From positions 726,473 to 790,472 of the forward strand of contig NW_003314293.1 in assembly GCF_000143415.4 (NCBI RefSeq): DNA of 64,000 nucleotides. The letters are read 5' to 3'. The notes beneath the pieces were generated by a model. The model ran no database searches. It saw only the letters and a list, made by a program, of their open reading frames with translations, and was not told the DNA's origin. This document shows, piece after piece, positions 22,601 through 33,344 of this stretch. The DNA comes from Selaginella moellendorffii (taxonomy: Eukaryota > Streptophyta > Lycopodiopsida > Selaginellales > Selaginellaceae). The position numbers and the translations under genes are program-made. The stretch's first letter is position 1. The number at the start of each line of letters is the position of its first letter.

Positions 22601-22800
22601 TTAGTCAAGTGCTCGCGCCCTCAACGAACCTAAAGAGAGAACTATTGTTCCTGCGAAGGCAAATCGTTCACTCGACCTGCCTCATGATCGAGAGTACTGT
22701 TCCTGCGAAGGCAAATCGTTTGTAAGTAGCCATTTACAAATTCGTTTCAAACATTTACAAGGCAGGCCAGTAGCGTGACAATCTCCTCAAACTTGACTGC

Positions 22801-25181
22801 TTAGTCGTCCAAGTAATAGTAAGACCCGCTAGCCTTTTGCTCACGATCTTTGATGGAGTCGAGCTTGTTGATCCGCGGCCTAAAGTTCGTGGGATCACGC
22901 CGGAAGGTGATGTCCAGGTGCTGCGCAAAGCGAAAAAGTGGAATCAAATCAGCCGTGAACGCCTGGAGAAGGAGAGAGAAAACGCTACTCACCGAGAGGA
23001 ACAGGTTCATCCCCGTGAGGAGACTCTGGGGCGAGTTGGCAACGCACTCCACCGACGGCTTTCCTTCGTAGACGATGACCCTGTCCGCCAAGTACGTTGC
23101 CATGATCAAGTCGTGCTCCACCACGAAGGCCGTCTTCTTGGCGTGGAGGATGAAGCGCTTGATCACCTTGCACGCCACGAGTCGCTGCTCCGAGTCCAAG
23201 TGAGCGCTGGGCTCGTCGATCAGATAGATGTCCGCGGGCTGCCAAGGCAAATGGTTAGACATGCTACGAGGATAAGTTCAAGGAAAAGCGCTACTACCTT
23301 TCCAAGGCAAAGGCAAATAGCAACGCGCTGGCGCTCTCCACCCGATAAGTTGGCAACTTCCCGGTCCATGAGTGCCTCAATCTGGAGAGGCTTCATCACG
23401 TCCGTGTTGAATTGAGGATGAAAGCACGAGTCCCGGATCTTGGTGTGCAGCAAATGCCGGACAGTGGACTGGGACTTGGAGTTGACATGTTGTGGCTTGT
23501 ATGAGATGTTGAACTCGGGAATTTCTTCGGAGTCACGAGAATCGTCGTCGGATTTTAGTAGCCCAGCCTGAGATTGGAAGAAACTTTACAGGTGAAAATG
23601 GAAATGACTTTGAAAACTTACCAGCATTCTTATGAAAGTGGTCTTTCCGGTTCCATTCTCCCCGAGCATCACAATAATCTGTGAGTCTGTGAAGTCCCCC
23701 TCCTTGATTCGAAGCTTGAAGCTTCCTTGAGTCCTTGACATGGCAGGATACTTATACCGAGTGTACGCCTGGACTTCCTCGCCGCTCTCTTGAGCGCTCT
23801 CAGCAACCTTGCATTGACATAATCCCCGTTTTAATTGCAAATTAGCGAAAACAATTCTTACCTTGAATGTGAGGGACACATCACGGAATCGCACATTTTC
23901 CGTAGGAATATATCCAGCGAGGAATACGTTTATGCCTTCCCTCACGGAGAAAGGGAGCGTCACAACGCCATAGGCACCGGGCTTCCCGTAGAGGCAGCAA
24001 ATGTAATCAGACAGATAGTCAAGAACACTCAGGTCATGCTCCACGACGATCACATAGCTGCATTGCAAACTCAAAGTAAGTTGAGGAAAACCAAAAAGGA
24101 AAGGAGTGGAAGAAAATTCGTACTTGGTTGGCGTGAGAAGGGACCGAATGACTTGAGCAGCCTTGAGCCTCTGCCGAACATCCAGAAAGCTGGATGGCTC
24201 GTCAAACATGTAGACGTCCGCCTTCTGCACGGCCACCTCGGCTATAGCAAAGCGTTGGAGCTCTCCACCGGACAAATCCTCCAGATTTCGGTCCAGGACG
24301 TCGATCAAATCAAGATCACAGCAAACATCCTCCATCGCACCTCTTTCATCCTTCCGCGAGAGAGCTTCACCGACGTTGCCTTTGATCACCTTAGGAACTT
24401 TGTTCACGTCCTGCGTTTTCGTGACCACCTGAGACAGCAGGCTTCGTTAGGAAATCACTAGAACTAGAGTCCTGTCTCCGTACCTTCAAATTATCTTCTA
24501 CACATCGCAAGAAGTAGTTCTGGAGTTCCGATCCTCTGAAGTATGTCAAGATCTCTTGCCAGTCCGGAGGATTCTACAAACGTAAAGCTGTCAGCTAGGA
24601 ACCAAGCAAATAGCACAATAAATACCGCAAAGTTCCCCAAGTTGGGCTTGAGGTATCCGTGAAGAACTTTCAAGGCGGTCGTCTTTCCAATTCCATTCGT
24701 CCCAACAAGACCCAAGACCTGGCCTGGCTTTGGAGTAGGAAGCCTGTTTAAGTGAAGTCAGCACCACCACCCACAAGCCATCCACCAAGCAAACCTGTGT
24801 AACTTGAAACTGTTCGCTCCATATCGATGTGTGGTTTCTTTGTCCAACTCCCTGGGAAGATTGATGATCTCTATCGCCCGAAATGGACATTTCTGCCACA
24901 TACAAGATATGAATAGAAGAAAGAAAAAAAAAGGGAAAACGCACTTTCACGCAAATACCACAACCAATGCACAGCTCCTCCGAAATGGACGAGATCTTGG
25001 ATGCTGACGAGACCTCGACGCACAGCTTCCCTGAAAATTCGAATTCATTCTACCATTCGAGAGAGGAGAAGGAAAACTTGCCTGTTTTCACCACGGGGCA
25101 GCTCTTCTTGCACTCTTGGTTGCACTTCTTGGGCTTGCAACGATCGGAGTTGACGACGGCGATCCTAGTGAGACGACTCAT
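22801..25181 (-). CDS. ABCE: ABCE / RNase L inhibitor (ribosome recycling ATPase)
   Basis: Eleven exons: 25082-25181, 24945-25030, 24795-24892, 24626-24743, 24484-24573, 24124-24428, 23862-24057, 23622-23807, 23298-23567, 22993-23238, 22801-22920 (604 aa, normal length). The N-terminal iron-sulfur domain has both Cys clusters ([14 protein letters not shown] and [13 protein letters not shown]). Two ABC ATPase domains follow: Walker [13 protein letters not shown] and [12 protein letters not shown], signatures [12 protein letters not shown] and [12 protein letters not shown], Walker [13 protein letters not shown] and [12 protein letters not shown]. The C-terminus [15 protein letters not shown]...YYYLDD is diagnostic. 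ABCE splits terminated 80S ribosomes with eRF1 or Pelota in the cytoplasm and is essential. Intron 1 has a GC-AG boundary (ACAG|GCAAGT), needed to keep [10 protein letters not shown] in frame. All catalytic residues are present. Confidence 0.97.
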
Positions 25182-25229
25182 TGTTAAAAAGGGAAATGAA
25201 GACCTAGTTTCGTAAAACCAGCTTTATAC

Positions 25230-25600
25230 TACTTTGGACGGCTCGATACGCGCTCCAGTGAACGGTTGCGATAGGCCGGAAACCAACGACCCACCCTAAA
25301 AGGCTGTTGGGAATCCTTTAGATGGATATACTGAAGCCAAAACAAAATCGACCACTTCCATCTTTATGCTTACACGAGTTGTTTCATTCCAACAGAAATC
25401 CGATGATGTTATCAAAGGGTTGATTTTGGACTCGGTACCATAGTCCGTTTTCTATAAGTCATTCCTAGAATTGCTTCATCTATAAACCTTGAGTTCAGTT
25501 GAATACCTTTATTCTTCGGCAGCGATGGGAGCCTAGTCTGATATGGTTTTCGATTTTAGGGCTCTTTCTGGATTAGTTTTTGACGAGCCTGCTGGGTTGC
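25230..25600 (+). pseudogene. Fragment copy of the MAK/MHK-type kinase gene
   Basis: Pieces match the kinase locus at 45.3-47 kb in order. 25235-25285 resembles its upstream region near 45265-45310 ('ttggacggctcga.acgcg...acggttgcgata'). 25388-25480 resembles the exon starting 46454 and the following intron ('ttccaacagaaa...gattttggactcg...tagtccgtttt..ataagtca'), and later bases resemble 46670-46970. Large parts are deleted and no frame survives. Because introns are retained it was copied from DNA, not mRNA. It ends where a DUF616 fragment begins. Confidence 0.7.
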
Positions 25601-25607
25601 AATCTTT

Positions 25608-26632
25608 CTAGGTTCATTGTGATTCATGAATAATTCCCGTGGTGACATTCATCCACGGGACTGGGGACAAGACATATCTGGTGTGAATTTGTGGTTGCCT
25701 CAGGAATTTCGACGACGACGACATGCCTCACCATGACGCCTCTCGATAGATTTCTCTGGAGAGCATCAAGGCCGAGGGCTTGCTCACTGAAAACGGAGGT
25801 GGTCAGGCATCTGGCGGCTAGTTCTTCTTGCCGTATGACGAGCCTCACCGGAACGGCAAGGTACCCAAGCTCCTCACGCACAGGATCTTTCCGGCGGTGA
25901 AATATAGCATCTGGGTCGATGGAAAGATGGAGCTGGTCGTGGACCCATTTCTCATACTTGAGAGGTTTGGAACCTCCACCGTCTGTCTCACCCTTGTTTC
26001 TAACTCGTGTTTCGTTCGTTTGCATAGATATCTCTGGCGAGGCGGGCATAAGTTCGCCATCGCTTGACACAAACACCACAAGAGCATTTACGAAGAGGCC
26101 GATGCCAACAAGCGGAGGAAGAGATACACGAGGCCGCTGATAGACAAACATGGAGATCTACAAGCGCGAAGGCATGCAACCATGGAGCAAAGCCAAGCTC
26201 CCAGTTCTTAGCGGCCAATTCTTCTTGAGCAAAGTTCACTGTTCTCTCTCTCTCTATTTTTCCAGATGTTCCAGAGGGAGCACTGATCATCCGCGAGCAC
26301 ACTCCACTCACGAACTTGTTCTGCTGCCTGTGGTTCAACGAGGTGAACCGATTCACGCCGCGCGACCAGCTGAGCTTCGGCTACGTTGTCCACCGATTGA
26401 CCGGCTCCTTCCCCTTGTCATGTTCCCAAACTGCGAGTACAACGCGCTCTTCGTCCTCCACAAGCACACGGGCGAGCACTCGTCCAAGGTGGAATGGGTG
26501 AAGACTCCGGACGAGCTCAAGGACGAGAGCATCGCGTTCGAGACGAGGGCGGTCGGGGACGGGCCCGTTGACCGACATGTTGACCAACCGTTGACCAAAA
26601 GCCCCGAGCTTGGATTTAGGGCTGACCTGCAA
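25608..26632 (+). pseudogene. Broken duplicate of the DUF616 gene
   Basis: Corresponds to exons 4-6 of the gene at 18983-20018 at high identity, including the intron before the LWRGGHKFAIA exon, so it arose by DNA duplication. Deletions (for example about 50 bp in the LSDASRSLF region), small indels and a TGA in FAIA(R) break the frame. The first three exons and the promoter are absent. The 3' end carries short tandem changes (GTTGACC repeats) not seen in the parent. Confidence 0.9.
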
Positions 26633-26740
26633 TAGGGCATTTTTTTTTTTCTGTGGGATCCAGCTCTCTCCGACAGGCTTTCCAGCGATCGATCGAGCTT
26701 GCGATCTTCATGAGGTGACTTTGTAGATTCTCTCTGGGTG

Positions 26741-27895
26741 ATGGGATCTAGTAGCGAGGTCTCGGAGGACATCGAGTGGCACTCCCCGGGAGGAGTGCCA
26801 GCGGCGGCTGCGCCATCGCCAGCCCCGCCGGAGGAGGCGAAATTGATCGCGCCCATCAAAGGCAAGCGCAGCTGCGGGATCAGGAAGAGGAATTCGAGCG
26901 TGAAAAATCGCAAGGTGGAAGTGGAGGAGGAGGAGCCGGAGGAGAAGAAGTTGAAGAAGGCGGCGCCAAAGCGGAGCTCGACCAGGGATCGCCACACCAA
27001 GGTGGAGGGGCGGGGCCGGAGGATCAGGATGCCGGCGGCGTGCGCCGCCAGGATCTTCCAGCTCACGCGGGAGCTGGGCAATAAGTCTGAGGGCGAGACC
27101 ATCGAGTGGCTGCTCAAGCAGGCGGAACCTTCGATCATCAAGGCCACGGGCACAGGTACCATCCCGGCGCTCGCCTTCTCAGTGGCGGCGCCGCTGGCAC
27201 TCCGCCAGGCCGCCGCCAATTATGTCGCGCCGATCGCCGTCGCCACCCGCTCCAGCCTGCCGCTGGATTTCGCGGCGCCGCGAGTGGACAACGCTAACGC
27301 CACCACCACCACCACCACTACTATCACCACCGAGGGTGGCGGCGGTGGTGGCGGTGGCGGCGATGAGAACTCCAACGAGAGCCATCGAAGGTACGAGTTC
27401 CAAGAGAATGGGGACAGTGGATCCATCGGAGACGATCATGGAGAGGGGAACGCCAAGAACTTGCTCACTAGCTTGAAAGATGATCCACCATCTCTCCAAT
27501 CCAAGCAACAGCAAGCTCTCGACGACCACCACCAGCATGACCAAGAAGAACTCGCGATCCATCACCACCAGCAGCAAATCTCTTGGCCCGTGCCAAACCT
27601 GTGGATGCTGCCAGTTCCATCCATGGGTGATCACTCGTGGGCATACACCACTTCCACTTCGTGTCCCTCGAGCTTCTCATCGTCGGCGGCGATGATCCAG
27701 CAGCAGCTCCAGCGGATGAATGCGAGCAGCCTGATCGAGCTGGGGCCTCTGGGATCGATGCTGGCGATGCAGCATCACCCGGATCTTTGCGCCCCTGGCA
27801 GCGATAACTTCAACCTCTTTGCCGCGACGTACCACCACCATCTCCAACGCCAAACATATGATCCTCACGTTACTTCACGAGACGATAGCGGCTAG
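26741..27895 (+). CDS. TCP: Class I TCP transcription factor
   Basis: Single-exon gene, 384 aa, starting at ATG 26741. The TCP domain (about residues 78-136) reads [40 protein letters not shown] and [20 protein letters not shown]. The basic region has the class I (PCF) length and spacing, and the GTGTIPA extension is typical of class I. TCP proteins bind GC-rich GGNCCCAC-like sites as dimers and control cell growth and division. Upstream are an acidic patch and Lys-rich stretches; downstream is low-complexity sequence (Thr, Gly, Gln and His runs). The ATG is preceded by in-frame GTG codons only. The call is firm. Confidence 0.96.
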   Translation: MGSSSEVSEDIEWHSPGGVPAAAAPSPAPPEEAKLIAPIKGKRSCGIRKRNSSVKNRKVEVEEEEPEEKKLKKAAPKRSSTRDRHTKVEGRGRRIRMPAACAARIFQLTRELGNKSEGETIEWLLKQAEPSIIKATGTGTIPALAFSVAAPLALRQAAANYVAPIAVATRSSLPLDFAAPRVDNANATTTTTTTITTEGGGGGGGGGDENSNESHRRYEFQENGDSGSIGDDHGEGNAKNLLTSLKDDPPSLQSKQQQALDDHHQHDQEELAIHHHQQQISWPVPNLWMLPVPSMGDHSWAYTTSTSCPSSFSSSAAMIQQQLQRMNASSLIELGPLGSMLAMQHHPDLCAPGSDNFNLFAATYHHHLQRQTYDPHVTSRDDSG

Positions 27896-28422
27896 CATTG
27901 TGATGCTTAAAATCCCCTCCACTTGTAAAACATTTCAACTGTTGTCATCTTGGACGTTCAAATTTTTGGTTTAAGGAATATATAAATATTGATTTTGTAA
28001 TGTGTTTAAGTTTCTTTTTAGAACATGAGGTAACTTGCCACCTACCATACCAGTAGAATTTTTCTTCTCTGAAAAGTCAGCAGAAGAGTTTTTTCCTCGT
28101 TTCATTGCCATTTTGCTACTCTTCTCTCCAGATCATTTTTAGAAATTACATCAATATGAATTGGAATAGGTTGATTTTGAAATGTGACTTTTTAAGATTG
28201 CATAAATTTTATTTTGCACTAAAACAAGTATAAATTAATGCTTTTTGGCTTTAAAAATCTATATACCTAGAATATTCAAATATATTTTATGATATTCCTT
28301 AGACTTAATATTAATCACTAATGTAAATCATATCATCAAAAGAATTAATGTACACCTAAAGCCATATCCGACGGCTGCCAACGGTTGGATCAGCCACAAA
28401 TTTCGCTGACTAAAGCGTTAAT
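27896..28422. other. Intergenic spacer (TCP 3' region)
   Basis: AT-rich. About 65 bp near 28077-28140 ('cagcagaagag...cctcgtttcattgccat') resembles the start of the small membrane-protein gene at 55560-55630, perhaps a dispersed fragment. No coding potential. Confidence 0.5.
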
Positions 28423-28494
28423 GGGCATTTGGTCTAGAGGTATGATTCTCGCTTAGGGTGCGAGAGGTCCCGAGTTCAATTCTCGGAATGCCCC
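28423..28494 (+). tRNA. tRNA-Pro (AGG)
   Basis: 72 nt. The acceptor stem GGGCATT pairs fully with AATGCCC, the discriminator is C, the anticodon stem CTCGC/GCGAG encloses TTAGGGT with anticodon AGG, and the T arm has GTTCAAT in its loop. The A box (TGGTCTAGAGG) and B box (AGTTCAATTCT) are present. No intron. It looks fully functional and matches the usual plant tRNA-Pro. Confidence 0.96.
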
Positions 28495-29254
28495 ATTTGT
28501 TACCAGAAGAAGTTCAAGGAGGCTAGGAAAATACCAAACTGTTTATGTTTGTCACCTGACATCATCATCCAGAATAAAATTCCTCGTGACACAAAGTTTT
28601 AGAATGGAACGTTCTCTCTATAGCCAGATGCCGCGTTTGATTTCTCCAAACCGGCCCATCTTTTCTGAAGCAGAGAAGCTAGTGCCTACACTAAAACACT
28701 AATAGGCAGCGAGTTTGCCTCTCTCAGGGATTTATTTCAACAAAATACGAAATTCCAAAGGAAGAATATGGTTTCTCCCTATTTGGCGGCACAGTCCAGA
28801 AGGCCGCAACAAGAGAAAAAATAAAGCAGATTCATACGCTCTCGTGCACGACCAAAAGTCAACAGTCACTATTGACTGAGCAGGCCCTTCCACTTTCACC
28901 AGGACGTGGAAACGAGTGAGCGATTGCATTTACACGGGCTTGGGGACGTTCCTGCATGTTGCAATCGAGGCCTTTTCTTGGGCACGAAAGAAACTTGGGC
29001 GACGAAACATGGAGCGTTCGTGATGGTAGGGCCAAATTCCTATTGGCATTTCCTAGATCTAGTCCAGAACAACGGCACTTTTTTCGAGACTTTGTATCCA
29101 TCTGCTGAATAGCTTCCCACTTCGCCTTTATATTTTTAAGGACCGTTCTGGGGACCCAGAGAAGCAGATCACTCGAGGAGGAAACAGCTACTCTAATTTT
29201 TTTTTCTTTCTTGCGTCTCAAACGAAACCAGGTGTAGATTTGAGACGAGGAGAG
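28495..29254. other. Intergenic region before carbonic anhydrase
   Basis: No recognisable coding sequence; ORFs on both strands are short and overlap. The last few hundred bases should be the promoter of the carbonic anhydrase gene. Confidence 0.5.
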
Positions 29255-30329
29255 ATGGAGAGAACCAATCTCATACTATTGCTGTTCGTTTTTGCACAAG
29301 CCATGATCATCGCACAAGCAGGTATATAGTTTTCAAGCGAAATCAATCGATCATATATTGTTTTCTTTTGTTCTAGCCGAGGAGTATGACTACTCGAATG
29401 GGACTCGAGGCCAGGCAAACTGGGGAAACTTGAGACAAGAATGGAGGGCTTGCAGCAGCGGCAGAATGCAATCTCCGGTGGACATTCAATCCGAGGAGCT
29501 CCAACCAGTGTGCTCTTTGAAGCTGCTCCAGACGAGATACAAACCAACGAATGCCACTCTCACCAATCTCGACCACGACATAGCAGTATGTATCTCCTGA
29601 ATCCATCTCATCTCCGAAAGATCTCCATCTAATCATGGCTCGGGCCCTCGTTTTTCTTTGCGCAATAGCTCGAGTTTGGCGATTCTTCATCGGGATCGCT
29701 CATCATCGATGGCACCTTGTACAGTGTGAGCGAGTATCACATCCATGCTCCCAGCGAGCACACTGTGAATGGGAAGCATCTCGCAGTCGAGGGGCATCTC
29801 GTCCACAGGAGTGAAGACAACAGGCTTGCAGTCGTCGCCGTCATGTACACGATTGGATCCGAGGACGACCCATTTATCGATCAGGTAAACAGAGATCTGG
29901 GTTTTCTTCGTGATTTCTGAGAATTTTTTTCACTGTCTTTTTGGTAAGGTTGAGCATTTTCTACCTGAGCTGAGTGGCGAGCAAGATGTTCAAGTGGTGG
30001 ATCCCTCACTGCTCAATGTTGGAGGGAAGCGATTCTTCAGATATGTTGGATCACTGACATCACCGCCCTGCACCGAGCAAGTGACATGGAGCGTGTTGAG
30101 AAGAGTAAACAAATTATTTCCTTAATCTTTTGTTTCTTTTCCGCTGACCATGGTTCTGATGTTACAGCCACGAACGATCTCGAAAGCCCAGTACCGGCTT
30201 TTGATGAATGCCCTCAATGTAAGAATTAATTCACGCACTAATAAACAGCTTCTAACATTCTGTGTACAGGGTGATAACAACAGATCGATACAAGGCTTGT
30301 TTGGAAGAAGAATAAGCTATTATAAATAG
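29255..30329 (+). CDS. Alpha-type carbonic anhydrase, secreted
   Basis: Six exons: 29255-29321, 29377-29585, 29669-29884, 29949-30104, 30168-30218, 30270-30329 (252 aa). Signal peptide ILLLLFVFAQAMIIAQA-like at residues 1-22. Family landmarks: YDYSNGTRGQANWGNL, QSPVDIQ, the zinc site YHIHAPSEHTVNGK (His116, His118) with VEGHLVHR (His135), and the substrate-pocket motif SLTSPPCTEQVTWSVL. It interconverts CO2 and bicarbonate, probably in the apoplast or secretory compartments. All three zinc ligands are present, so it is likely active. The C-terminus is short (FGRRISYYK). Three broken copies or fragments are nearby (33040-33245 minus, 40751-41570 plus, and linked downstream duplicates), so this is the intact parent. 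Confidence 0.94.
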
Positions 30330-31320
30330 AAGATTTGTTTTAGTCCTATTAGGGCACGCGGGTTTTTAACCTAGCAGATGCAGACCAGCTAAATACATCC
30401 ACATTACCATCTCAAAGTGTTCCAGATTCCAGAACCCGAGAATATTACGCTCTATGTGGAATTGCTTAATAGGCTTCCTAGTGCGTCCTGTCTGCTTGGA
30501 TCACGTCCATTCCTTCTATGCTTTGATGACTTTTTAAATTCCTTTTAAGCGACTGTGATTGTTAAAAGTGAATATGCTGTGCTGTTCTAAGATTTTTCAA
30601 GATTAACTACGAATTGTTTTGCTTGTTCTCCTACAGAAAAAGCTCTTTTGACTCTTATGCCCAGCGTCCTTATTTATTTGATTATCTCATAGGTTAACAA
30701 TAAATTTATCTTCCTATAATTCTCTTTAGCAAACGTTTAAGTAATTCTTGTAAACATGTTTTTAGATGGTTTTCTTTCATAAACTGATAAAATTAATCAA
30801 GCCGTCGATTGATTATTCATTGAACTGCTTGTCCGACAATGGAAGTTACCACTACCCAGAATGATCGACTTCCAAGGAACTCGCATTTCATGGGGTTTCC
30901 AAGTTTAATCCGCTCCTCACAGCTCGAGCGTGGTGGAGGCTGAGAGCTTGACAAGCTTTCCTCAAGCGCTTTGATCACTGCCAGATAAGTCACTCAATTC
31001 GGAGCAAGGCCCTCGACGTCCGACCAACTCTCCACATAATGGTGGTGTTGCTATGCTTAAGTTGCACTTCAATGACAGGCGTGTAGTGCATTCCGTGGCA
31101 CCATTCTGTTGTGGATCTCCACCTACATTCATCTTGCAATGGCTAGATAGTGCCTGGCGGCTTCAAATCTCCAGGTCAAAGAAACATCTGGGGAAATAGG
31201 CCAGCTGTTTGCGATTGAGGACAAAAGGAGTGATCTCGATTCACATATGAAAACATTACAACGAGTGGTGAGCTGACAGAAAAGAAAGTCTCTTTTCTTT
31301 TCCAGATGAGAGCCAAATAG
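30330..31320 (+). pseudogene. Duplicated downstream block (unidentified exon and C2-flank remnants)
   Basis: Sequence following the carbonic anhydrase gene is paralogous to 41575-43080. About 30378-30531 matches the unidentified exon at 41650-41838 but carries small deletions and a stop. Bases around 30780-31310 match 42190-43065 with the C2-domain coding part deleted. No intact frame. It marks one copy of a segmental duplication that began inside the carbonic anhydrase gene. Confidence 0.7.
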
Positions 31321-31324
31321 CTAT

Positions 31325-31435
31325 CCCGGACATGTCGGGCCCGACATGTCCGGCCCGAGATATATCGGGTGCCCGACATGTCCGGGGCCGGACATGTTGG
31401 GCACCCGGACATCTCAGGCCCCGGACATGTCGGGC
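31325..31435. repeat. Array of seven ~16-bp palindromes (CCGGACATGTCGGGC-like)
   Basis: Seven consecutive quasi-palindromic units with core CCGRCATGTCSGG; some are perfect (for example CCCGACATGTCCGG), others are variants such as CGAGATATATCGG. It is absent from the paralogous position near 43070 ('gatgagctatggc...gggaagctctacttc'), so it looks inserted. It would form cruciforms or a strong hairpin. No target duplication could be defined. Confidence 0.85.
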
Positions 31436-31599
31436 AAGCTCTACTTCACAGCGAGAATATGACTTTCACATACTCTAGTATAAAGCATTTTTGTAAGTTA
31501 CTGAATTCCTCGGAAGTTCTTTTGGTACATGTGTGCCACGAAAGGACAGTTGAAGTCAATTGCAGTTTCCTGTTTGTTTGAGTTGGTGGTGTTTGATCT

Positions 31600-32680
31600 T
31601 ATGGGACATTTTCCATGGTCGACTGCTAGTAATAAGTATATTATTATTGCTTTTGACTACTTGACTCGTTAGGTGGAAGTTGGTGCTTTTGCTAATGCCT
31701 TTGCAATTACTGTTGGATACTTCCTCCTCAATCGAGTGGTGTTTTAACATTTTTGTCCAGAGCAGATTCTTTCGGATAATGGTCCTACATTTATGGCTAA
31801 GACATTTCATGTTTTGACGTCTCGGTTGGGGATACGCCACATTTTCACGAGTGCTTATTATACACAATCGGGCGATCTAGTGGAATAGCTCATTCGGACA
31901 TTCAAAAAGATGATTGTGAAGTATGTGAACGTTCAGCATTCGGATTGAGATGGTTATTTATTGTCTCTTCGGTATGCAAATGTCACAAGGGTGCAGAGTT
32001 CTATTAGTGCTTCACCATATAAACTCTTATATAGTCATGATTTAATATTATCAATAGAGCTAGATTTACCTTCGCAATTGCCACAAGCTGCCGATGCTAG
32101 GTCATGGGATTAATATTTAACGAGCATTCTTCCACTTGTCCGAGTAGAGTTTGCAGAACACTTAAGCCACATACAAGTGGAACAACAATGGCGTTACAAC
32201 TCCCATCATCGTCCACCTATAGAGTACAAAGTGGATAATTTGGTGTTAGTCTATTTTCCCCATCTTATAATACGTGGTTTATCTAAAGGGCTCCTTGCGC
32301 AGTGGAAAGGACCGTATGAGGTGTTGCGGCAAGTTGGACCACAAATTTATAAGGTTCAGCATAACATCTAACAGGCTGATCCTCCAGAGATTGTGCATAT
32401 GCAACAATTAAAACGCTTCATACAAAGAGATTAAAAGCAATTAAGACCATCTATAGATCCACTAATGTCTCATTTTGACATTCCTCTAGATCCCGGCCCA
32501 TCTACAAGAGAACTCTAATGGTCTTCCATTATTCTGAAAGGAGGGGATGATGTGAGGGCTAAGCGGGATTTTGGTAGCCATCGGATTAGTTTTAATTCGG
32601 ATACATATTTTCTATATTCCCTTTCCATATATTAATCTAAATGTATATTATAAAATATACTAAAATACCTTAGACAGGTT
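31600..32680 (+). mobile_element. Ty3/gypsy integrase and 3' LTR fragment
   Basis: Plus-strand integrase remnants: DLMGHFPWSTASNKYIIIAF, QILSDNGPTFMAK and the C-terminal block RPPIEYKVDNLVLVYFPHL, QWKGPYEVLRQVGPQIYKV. It ends with a purine-rich tract (32535-32549) and an LTR starting TGTGAGGG at 32551. Several stops (for example at LTR*VEV and QIYKVQHNI*). Same family as the elements at 3.7-12 and 35-39 kb but on the opposite strand. Truncated at the 5' end, near 31570. Confidence 0.85.
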
Positions 32681-32791
32681 TTCCTATCAGTGCAACTCAG
32701 CATATTCACTCTTAAGGACCACATAAACGTTTGCTCTCGCTTCAAAAAGGAAGGGTAAGGAATTAAAAAGACATGAACTTTTTAGACTTAC

Positions 32792-32978
32792 TCTTGACGA
32801 TGCTTGCTTGTTTCTCCGTCAACAGAGCATAGACAGATTTCTCATGGCAACCCAAGTAGATAGGATGCACTGGGCCAGGAAGCATATTGAGCAATTCCAC
32901 ATAGGGTGTGATATTCTCAGGCTCTGGAATCAAGAACACTTTGAGATGATGATCTGGATGTCTTTTGAGCGCATCTAC
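32792..32978 (-). pseudogene. Unidentified exon, second copy
   Basis: The minus strand keeps an acceptor (TCTCCTAG) and a donor (AGA|GTAAGT) around a 187-bp open exon encoding HPDHHLKVFLIPEPENI, YVELLNMLPGPVHPIYLG and TEKQASIVKS. It is paralogous to 41650-41838. The rest of the gene is not recognisable. I do not know this protein. Confidence 0.5.
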
Positions 32979-33039
32979 TAGGAGAAGTAGACTTTAGAAA
33001 AACGTGTGCCCTAATAGGACTAAAATGCATCTTCTATTT

Positions 33040-33245
33040 GTAATAGCTTATTCTCCTTGTGTAAGAAGCTGCGTGAATCAGAACCAAAGGAAATAATTTT
33101 GTTTACTCTTCTCAACACACTCCATGTCACTTGCTCGGTGTAGGGTGGTGATGTCGGTGATCCAACATATCTGAAGAATCGCTTGCCTCCAACATTGAGC
33201 AGCGAGGGATCCACCACTTGAACATCTTGCTCGCTACTCCCCAAA
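33040..33245 (-). pseudogene. Carbonic anhydrase exon fragment
   Basis: Minus-strand copy of exon 4 of the alpha carbonic anhydrase: VVDPSLLNVGGKRFFRYVG then SPTSPPYTEQVTWSVLRR. The Cys of SPPCTEQ is Tyr here. Only this exon and some intron remain, next to the unidentified exon copy, mirroring the order at 41.2-41.8 kb but inverted. Confidence 0.9.
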
Positions 33246-33344
33246 TTACCTACCTTCTCATTTATGAAGTTCACAATGTCACAACAAAGAAGAAGATTAG
33301 AAGAGAAAATTGGCATAATGCTAGGCAAGTAAGTTCTTCTCATA

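Noticed and set aside
29358-29690. ORFs overlapping carbonic anhydrase exons in other frames
   Set aside because: Shadows of the real exons; the spliced carbonic anhydrase frame explains the sequence fully.
31325-31435. p53-type response element
   Set aside because: The half-site match is exact in places, but plants have no p53; the pattern is a by-product of the palindromic repeat.
31325-31435. CRISPR-like array
   Set aside because: Units are contiguous palindromes without spacers, in a eukaryotic genome context.
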